NCBI RefSeq assembly: GCF_030816485.1
Contig: NZ_JAUSYC010000001.1
Span: forward strand, 930,001-994,000
Length of the DNA stretch: 64,000 nucleotides
DNA from: Arthrobacter sp. B1I2
Lineage (GTDB): Bacteria; Actinomycetota; Actinomycetes; Actinomycetales; Micrococcaceae
Direction: 5' to 3'
Shown here: positions 59,014 to 64,000 of the stretch, one piece after another
Layout of the letters: every line of letters starts with the position of its first letter
Numbering within the stretch: the stretch's first letter is position 1
Made by a program: the position numbers and the translations under genes
Notes under the pieces: generated by a model
Databases searched by the model: none
What the model saw: the letters and a program-made list of their open reading frames with translations, nothing else
What the model was told of the DNA's origin: nothing

Positions 59014-60204
59014 ATGACCGGGACCAAACCCCTGCGCGTGGGGATGGTGGGCTACGCCTTCATGGGTGCCGCCCACTCCCACGCCTGGCGCACGGCACCA
59101 CGGTTCTTCGACCTGCCGCTGCAGCCACAGCTCACCGCGGTGGCCGGCAGGAATGCCGACGGCGTTCGCGCGGCGGCAGACAAACTGGGCTGGGAGTCCG
59201 TGGAGACAGACTGGCGGCGCCTGATCGAGCGCGACGACATCGACCTCATCGACATCTGCACACCCGGCAACACCCACGCGGAAATAGCCATCGCCGCCCT
59301 CGAAGCCGGGAAGCACGTGCTGTGCGAGAAGCCGCTGGCCAACTCCGTGGAGGAAGCTGAGCGGATGACGCTGGCTGCCGAGACCGCCGCCAAGCATGGC
59401 GTGTTCTCCATGTGCGGCTTCAGCTACCGCCGCACCCCCGCACTGGCGCTGGCCAAGCGGTTCGTGGAACAAGGCAGGCTCGGCGAAATACGGCATGTCC
59501 GGGCCCAGTACCTGCAGGACTGGCTCTCGGACGCCAACGCCCCCATGACCTGGCGGCTGGACAAGAGCAAGTCCGGCTCCGGATCCCTGGGCGACATCGG
59601 AGCCCACAGCATCGACGCCGCGCAGTGGGTCACGGGCCAAAACATCAGCGGGGTATCGGCCATGCTGGAAACCTTTGTCCGGGAGCGTCCGCTTGCCGGC
59701 GACCTGGTGGGCCTTGGCGGCCACGGCGACCTCAGCAGCGACTCCCCACGCGGGAAGGTCACCGTGGATGATGCGGCCATTTTCAGCGCAAAGTTCGACG
59801 GCGGCGCGTCCGCGGGTGCCATCGGCGTCTTCGAGGCAACGCGTTACGCCCTGGGCAGGAAGAACGCCATGCGGCTGGAGGTCAACGGCACGAAGGGTTC
59901 CCTCGCCTTTGATTTCGAGGACATGAACGTCCTGTCCTTCTATGACGCAGCCGAGTCCCCGGACGCCGGTTTCCGCCGGATCTTCGTCACGGAGCCTGAG
60001 CACCCCTACGTCGGACACTGGTGGCCGACCGGCCACGGCCTGGGCTACGAGCACGGCTTTACCCACCAGGTGGTGGACCTGGTCACGGCCATCGGCGAAG
60101 GCCGCCAGCCGGAACCGTCCTTCGCCGATGCCCTGCAGGTGCAGCGGGTCCTCGCGGCAGTGGAGTCCAGCGCCGCAAATGCCAGCCAGTGGCAAAAAGT
60201 CTGA
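59014..60204 (+). CDS. Gfo/Idh/MocA dehydrogenase, probable glycoside 3-dehydrogenase
   Basis: 396 residues. Rossmann loop VGMVGYAFMGAAHSHAW; catalytic-type K106 in VLCEKPLANS; D194 and H198 in GSLGDIGAHSIDAAQW, giving the K-D-H set of active sugar dehydrogenases. The length and internal motifs (YRRTPALALAKRFVEQGRLGEIRHVRAQYLQDW) resemble the group that includes levoglucosan 3-dehydrogenase of Pseudarthrobacter and ThuB-like disaccharide dehydrogenases. It follows the permease by 12 nt in the same operon. The most likely reaction is NAD-dependent oxidation of a glucosidic C3 hydroxyl; this is inference. Confidence 0.85.
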   Translation: MTGTKPLRVGMVGYAFMGAAHSHAWRTAPRFFDLPLQPQLTAVAGRNADGVRAAADKLGWESVETDWRRLIERDDIDLIDICTPGNTHAEIAIAALEAGKHVLCEKPLANSVEEAERMTLAAETAAKHGVFSMCGFSYRRTPALALAKRFVEQGRLGEIRHVRAQYLQDWLSDANAPMTWRLDKSKSGSGSLGDIGAHSIDAAQWVTGQNISGVSAMLETFVRERPLAGDLVGLGGHGDLSSDSPRGKVTVDDAAIFSAKFDGGASAGAIGVFEATRYALGRKNAMRLEVNGTKGSLAFDFEDMNVLSFYDAAESPDAGFRRIFVTEPEHPYVGHWWPTGHGLGYEHGFTHQVVDLVTAIGEGRQPEPSFADALQVQRVLAAVESSAANASQWQKV

Positions 60205-60237
60205 GCGCACCGAGCTTCAAGCAACCAAGGAACACAC

Positions 60238-61242
60238 ATGACACGACCAATCACGCTGTTCACCGGGCAATGGGCCGACCTTCCCTTTGAGGAGGTGGCC
60301 CGGCTCGCCGGCGAGTGGGGCTTTGACGGGCTGGAGATTGCCTGCTGGGGCGACCACCTTGACCCCCGCCGGGCCGCGGAGGACGACAACTACCTCCAGG
60401 GCCGGCTGGACATCCTTGAGAAGAACAACCTCAAGGTCTTCGCCATCGCCAACCACCTGACCGGCCAGGCCGTGTGCGATGACCCCATCGATGAGCGCCA
60501 CCAGGGCATCCTGTCAGCAGAAATCTGGGGCAACGGCGAGCCTGAAGGAGTTCGCCGCCGGGCAGCAGAAGCCATGAAAGACACCGCCCGTGCGGCCGCA
60601 CGGCTTGGCGTCAAGACCGTGACGGGGTTCACCGGCTCCTCCATCTGGAAGGCTGTGGCCATGTTCCCGCCGGCGTCCCAGGCAATGGTCGACGCCGGAT
60701 ACCAGGACTTCGCGGACCGTTGGAACCCCATCCTGGACGTCTTTGATGAGGAGGGTGTCCGGTTCGCCCTGGAAGTCCACCCGTCCGAAATCGCCTACGA
60801 CTACTGGACGGCGAAACGGACCCTTGAGGCGATCGGCCACAGGGAGAATTTCGGCCTTAACTTCGATCCCTCCCACTTCATCTGGCAGGACCTAGATCCC
60901 GTGATGTTCCTGCAGGACTTCGCGGACAGGATCTTCCACGTGCACGTGAAGGAGTCCGTCCGCCAGCTGGACGGCCGCAACGGCCGTCTCGGCTCGCACC
61001 TGGCCTGGGCAGATCCGCGGCGGGGCTGGGACTTTGTCACCGCGGGGCACGGGGACGTGCAGTGGAACCGGATTTTCCGGACGCTGAACGCCATCGGCTA
61101 CGAAGGCCCCACCAGCATCGAGTGGGAGGACGCCGGCATGGACCGCCTGGTCGGCGCCCCGCAGGCGCTGGCCATGGTCCAGGACCTGGCCCGGATCGCC
61201 CCGCCGGCCGCCGCCTTCGACGCAGCTTTTTCCAGCCGCTGA
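60238..61242 (+). CDS. TIM-barrel sugar isomerase/epimerase-type protein (AP endonuclease 2 superfamily)
   Basis: 334 residues. The xylose-isomerase-like barrel has metal ligands E179 (FALEVHPSE), D210 and H213 (NFDPSHFIW), H236 (FHVHVKES) and E295 (TSIEWEDAG). In related clusters such enzymes act on keto-sugars made by Gfo/Idh dehydrogenases, as isomerases, epimerases or lyases. The ATG is preceded by CAAGGAAC, and it is cotranscribed with both dehydrogenase genes and ThuA. True substrate unknown. Confidence 0.85.
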   Translation: MTRPITLFTGQWADLPFEEVARLAGEWGFDGLEIACWGDHLDPRRAAEDDNYLQGRLDILEKNNLKVFAIANHLTGQAVCDDPIDERHQGILSAEIWGNGEPEGVRRRAAEAMKDTARAAARLGVKTVTGFTGSSIWKAVAMFPPASQAMVDAGYQDFADRWNPILDVFDEEGVRFALEVHPSEIAYDYWTAKRTLEAIGHRENFGLNFDPSHFIWQDLDPVMFLQDFADRIFHVHVKESVRQLDGRNGRLGSHLAWADPRRGWDFVTAGHGDVQWNRIFRTLNAIGYEGPTSIEWEDAGMDRLVGAPQALAMVQDLARIAPPAAAFDAAFSSR

Positions 61243-61272
61243 AACCAGCGCCCTACATTAAGGAACCACTTC

Positions 61273-61971
61273 ATGACCGAGAATAAAACAGCCCTCGTGG
61301 TCCGGGGCGGCTGGGACGGACACCAGCCCTATGAAGCCACCGAGCTCTTCATCCCCTTCCTCAAGGACAACGGCTACGACGTCCGGGTGGAGGAATCGCC
61401 CAAGGTCTACGCCGACGCCGGATACATGGCAGGCGTGGACCTGATCATGCAGTGCATGACCATGACCACCATCGAAAAGGAGGAGTTCGCCGGGCTGCGG
61501 GCAGCCGTGGAAAACGGCACCGGCCTGGCCGGCTGGCACGGCGGCATCGCCGATTCCTACCGGAACAACTCCGATTACCTCCACCTGATCGGCGGCCAGT
61601 TCGCCTGCCACCCCGGCAAGCACCCGGACGAGCGCACCGGCGAGCAGTCGGACAACTACGTCCCCTACACCGTCAACATGCTCCCCGCAGCCGCGGAACA
61701 CCCCATCACCAAAGGCATCAAGGACTTTGACCTGGTCACCGAGCAGTACTGGGTCCTCTCGGACGACTACATCGACGTCCTGGCCACCACCACCCAGAAG
61801 GTCCGCGAGTGGGACCCGTGGAACCGGGAAGTGACCTCCCCTGCCATCTGGACCCGCCAGTGGGGCAAGGGCCGCATCTTCGTGGCCACCCCGGGGCACC
61901 GCGTGGAAATCCTCCAGGACCGGAACGTTCGCACCATCATCGAAAGGGGCCTGCTGTGGGCAAGCCGTTGA
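61273..61971 (+). CDS. ThuA-domain protein
   Basis: 232 residues with a class I glutamine amidotransferase-like fold. ThuA signatures are LVVRGGWDGHQPYEATELF, the acidic VDLIMQCMTMTTIEKEE, and GLAGWHGGIADSYRNNSDYLHLIGGQFACHPG. ThuA of Sinorhizobium and Agrobacterium takes part with ThuB in converting trehalose-type disaccharides to 3-keto derivatives. The catalytic cysteine of amidotransferases is not evident at the nucleophile elbow (GWHGG), as is usual for ThuA. It lies between the isomerase and the second dehydrogenase, which it overlaps by 16 nt. Confidence 0.87.
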   Translation: MTENKTALVVRGGWDGHQPYEATELFIPFLKDNGYDVRVEESPKVYADAGYMAGVDLIMQCMTMTTIEKEEFAGLRAAVENGTGLAGWHGGIADSYRNNSDYLHLIGGQFACHPGKHPDERTGEQSDNYVPYTVNMLPAAAEHPITKGIKDFDLVTEQYWVLSDDYIDVLATTTQKVREWDPWNREVTSPAIWTRQWGKGRIFVATPGHRVEILQDRNVRTIIERGLLWASR

Positions 61972-63071
61972 AAGTCGGAATCATTGGCTGCGGAGCCATC
62001 ATCGTCCAGTACCTCGCCAATTTCCGGCGGCTGGACCAGATCCAGCTGGTAGCCGTGGCGGACCTGGATCCGGCACGTGCCCAGGCGGTGGCGGATGACT
62101 ACGACGGCGTCCGCGCCCTCTCCGTGGACGAACTGCTCGCGGCCGACGACGTGGAACTGGTGCTGAACCTGACCATTCCGGCCGCGCATGCGGACGTGGC
62201 ACTGAAAGCGATCGCCGCCGGAAAAAGCGTGTACGGCGAGAAACCCCTCGCCGCCACAACTGCCGAGGCGCGCCAGGTGCTGGACGCAGCGCGGGCGGCG
62301 GGCGTCGCCGTCGGCTGTGCTCCCGACACCGTCCTGGGCACCGGCATCCAGACCGCACGTAAGGCAATCGACGACGGGCTCATCGGCGCCCCCATTTCGG
62401 CGTCGGCAACCATGGTGACCCCGGGTCACGAGCGGTGGCACCCGAATCCGGACTTCTACTACCAGCCCGGCGGCGGCCCGCTGCTGGACATGGGCCCCTA
62501 CTACGTCACGGCCCTCGTAACCCTGCTGGGGCCGGTGGTCTCCGTCCTTGGCGCGGCCAGCCACACCCGGGATGAACGCACCATCGGCTCCGGGCCCCGC
62601 CAGGGTGAGAAGGTACCGGTCACCATCGATTCACACGTGACCGGCGTCCTGGTCCACGCCTCCGGCGCGCTGTCCACCCTGTTCATGAGCTTCGATGCCG
62701 TGAAGTCGAAGTCGCCGAACATCGAGATCCACGGCGAGCGCGGGTCCCTGGTGGTCCCGGATCCCAACCACTTTGACGGCGACGTCCAGCTGTTCTCCCT
62801 CGGCGCCGAGGACTGGGAAACTTTGCCCGCCTCCGCAGGGTATGTCGATTCCGGCCGCGGATTCGGCATCGCCGACCTGGCCGCCACCCAGCCGGACAAG
62901 GAGCCCCGGGCGGGCGGTGCCCTGGCCTACCACGTCCTGGAGGTCATGGAATCCGTCCTCGACTCCGCGCACAAGGGCACAGCCGTGTCCATCCAGAGCA
63001 CCGTCGAACGGCCGGAAAGCGTCACGCTTACTGTCCTGGCCGAACAGGCGGACGCGCTGCAGTCCCAGTAA
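61956..63071 (+). CDS. Second Gfo/Idh/MocA dehydrogenase
   Basis: 371 residues from GTG at 61956-61958, with AAGGGG upstream; it overlaps the ThuA gene by 16 nt. Rossmann loop VGIIGCGAIIVQYLANF; catalytic-type K96 in VYGEKPLAATT; D178 and Y182 in LLDMGPYYVTAL, so the usual histidine is replaced by tyrosine. This D-x3-Y pattern marks a different subfamily from the first dehydrogenase. Last gene of the operon. It may use a different oxidation state or sugar ring, or catalyse the reverse reduction after glycoside cleavage. Confidence 0.85.
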   Translation: MGKPLKVGIIGCGAIIVQYLANFRRLDQIQLVAVADLDPARAQAVADDYDGVRALSVDELLAADDVELVLNLTIPAAHADVALKAIAAGKSVYGEKPLAATTAEARQVLDAARAAGVAVGCAPDTVLGTGIQTARKAIDDGLIGAPISASATMVTPGHERWHPNPDFYYQPGGGPLLDMGPYYVTALVTLLGPVVSVLGAASHTRDERTIGSGPRQGEKVPVTIDSHVTGVLVHASGALSTLFMSFDAVKSKSPNIEIHGERGSLVVPDPNHFDGDVQLFSLGAEDWETLPASAGYVDSGRGFGIADLAATQPDKEPRAGGALAYHVLEVMESVLDSAHKGTAVSIQSTVERPESVTLTVLAEQADALQSQ

Positions 63072-63109
63072 CCGGCTGACAGGAACCGCGCCGCCGGTTG
63101 CAGTACGGG

Positions 63110-64000
63110 CTAGCGCAGCTCGTCGCTGATGGCAGCGCGGTTCCTGCCCAGGGACTTGGCCCGGTACAGGGCGGCATCCGCTGAGCCGATGAGCTCGTCC
63201 ACGTCGGAGGTCCCGCCGTCGTAGGTGGAAATGCCGTAACTCGCCGTGGGCATCTCCATGCCGTCCGGGGTGGCCGCACCGGCCATGCGCCTGCTGATTT
63301 CCTCGGCAATCGTCTCGGCCCGTGCGGCGTTTGCCCCCGGAACCAGGATGACGAACTCCTCCCCGCCATACCTTCCGGTGAGGTCGGTGGAACGCACGGT
63401 GGCAACGCAGGCGTCAGCGAAAGCCTGCAGCGCCAGGTCGCCTGCCGCATGGCCATAGGTATCATTGACGGTTTTGAAGTGGTCAAGGTCCGCCAGGATC
63501 AACGCTCCGGAGCCGCCGGTAATGGTACGGTCGGCCAACTGCTCGGCGGCCAGGTCCAGGAACGCCTTGCGGTTCAGGAGCCCGGTCAGGTCGTCCCGGG
63601 TGGCCACCACGCGCAGGGCGCGCGTCTGTTGTTCGGTGCTCAACGCGGCCATGCTGAAGGAAACCACCACCAGCAGCACCATGGTCACCAGGGTGGTCAC
63701 GCCCGAACCAAAGACGGTGACGAAAACGGGACCGTCCTGGCCCTCCACCAGGAACGCGAGCCAGCGGAAGAAGTAGAAAACGCTGAGCCCTGCGGCGGCC
63801 ACAGCCATGGGGATGCGGACCCGTGAATAACCCGGTTCAAGACGCCAAAGCTCGCGGGACGCCAACCCAACGGTCAGGCTCATGGCGGCAAGGAACACGG
63901 GCCCGCCGGACCAGGTGTTGGTCGCGGGATGGTCCAGCAGGGAGGCCACCAGGGTGACCAACGGTATTCCGGTAAAGGCCCACCTGGGCGGCCGGACGTT
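63110..64000 (-). CDS. Membrane-anchored GGDEF diguanylate cyclase (5' end beyond window)
   Basis: The frame stays open to the right edge, so the N-terminus is missing. The visible part has at least three membrane helices (LASREL-flanked segments through VTTLVTMVLLVVVSFSMAAL) and a complete GGDEF domain: DDLTGLLNRKAFLD, LADLDHFKTVNDTYGHAAGD and the active-site loop RYGGEEFVIL. RSTD five residues before GGEEF is the inhibitory RxxD I-site, so the enzyme should be active and feedback-inhibited by cyclic di-GMP. It converges with the glycoside operon over a 38-nt gap containing a weak dyad. Input signal unknown. Confidence 0.88.
   Translation of the reverse strand, partial: NVRPPRWAFTGIPLVTLVASLLDHPATNTWSGGPVFLAAMSLTVGLASRELWRLEPGYSRVRIPMAVAAAGLSVFYFFRWLAFLVEGQDGPVFVTVFGSGVTTLVTMVLLVVVSFSMAALSTEQQTRALRVVATRDDLTGLLNRKAFLDLAAEQLADRTITGGSGALILADLDHFKTVNDTYGHAAGDLALQAFADACVATVRSTDLTGRYGGEEFVILVPGANAARAETIAEEISRRMAGAATPDGMEMPTASYGISTYDGGTSDVDELIGSADAALYRAKSLGRNRAAISDELR

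Noticed and set aside
1-64000. CRISPR arrays, insertion sequences, tRNA or rRNA genes
   Set aside because: No regular spaced repeats, transposase-like proteins, terminal inverted repeats or cloverleaf sequences were seen on reading both strands.

Overview
The window is high-GC DNA from an actinobacterium. Gene content (MHS-family sugar-acid symporters, many LacI and GntR regulators, GT87 and MptB-type mannosyltransferases, secreted xylanase, PAS-ANTAR protein), frequent GTG/TTG starts and tightly overlapping ATGA or GTGA junctions all fit Micrococcaceae, most likely Arthrobacter or Pseudarthrobacter. It reads as a chromosomal catabolic region: about 60 protein genes, mostly sugar and sugar-acid uptake and breakdown. 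No rRNA, tRNA, insertion sequence, phage gene or CRISPR array was seen.

Layout. 1-181 holds the end of an SDR dehydrogenase. 260-6992 (minus) is a hexonate/hexuronate operon: MHS symporter, medium-chain dehydrogenase, D-mannonate dehydratase (frameshifted), KDG kinase, fructuronate reductase and KDPG aldolase, with a divergent GntR gene at 7142. With no uronate isomerase present, L-gulonate or L-idonate is a plausible substrate. 7868-9056 has no convincing gene. 9057-9803 is a PAS-ANTAR RNA-binding regulator. 9825-17737 (minus) is a glycoside operon: DUF5107/TPR protein, cellulase-like hydrolase, GH35 and an AraC regulator. 17821-30148 is mixed: small membrane protein, AraC-VOC-UvrA-like operon, membrane hydrolase, MOSC protein, GntR-MFS pair, a second MHS symporter, a 3-hydroxyisobutyrate dehydrogenase-like enzyme, TerC behind a probable manganese riboswitch, and two small proteins.

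30460-34720 carries three polytopic GT-C glycosyltransferases, two of them tandem paralogues. 34869-36951 is a MerR/SulP pair. 37052-43153 is a LacI-controlled polar amino-acid or opine uptake and oxidation locus with two near-identical operators. 43254-46467 is a small xylan regulon (deacetylase, LacI regulator, GH10 xylanase) marked by a shared 18-bp operator that lies within a 36-bp perfect palindrome upstream of the xylanase. 46644-54536 is a sugar-acid ABC importer with an enolase-superfamily dehydratase, a frameshifted aldehyde dehydrogenase and an FAH-family enzyme, consistent with a non-phosphorylative route to 2-oxoglutarate. 54553-63071 is a LacI-regulated ABC importer with two Gfo/Idh/MocA dehydrogenases, a TIM-barrel isomerase and a ThuA protein, which looks like oxidation-dependent glycoside processing. 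A GGDEF protein runs off the right edge.

Three features deserve attention. Two catabolic genes carry single-base frameshifts. Two genes appear to start at ATC or ATT codons placed exactly 7 nt after a perfect Shine-Dalgarno. Several promoter regions contain very clear palindromic operators. All functional names come from reading motifs and context; no database search was run.
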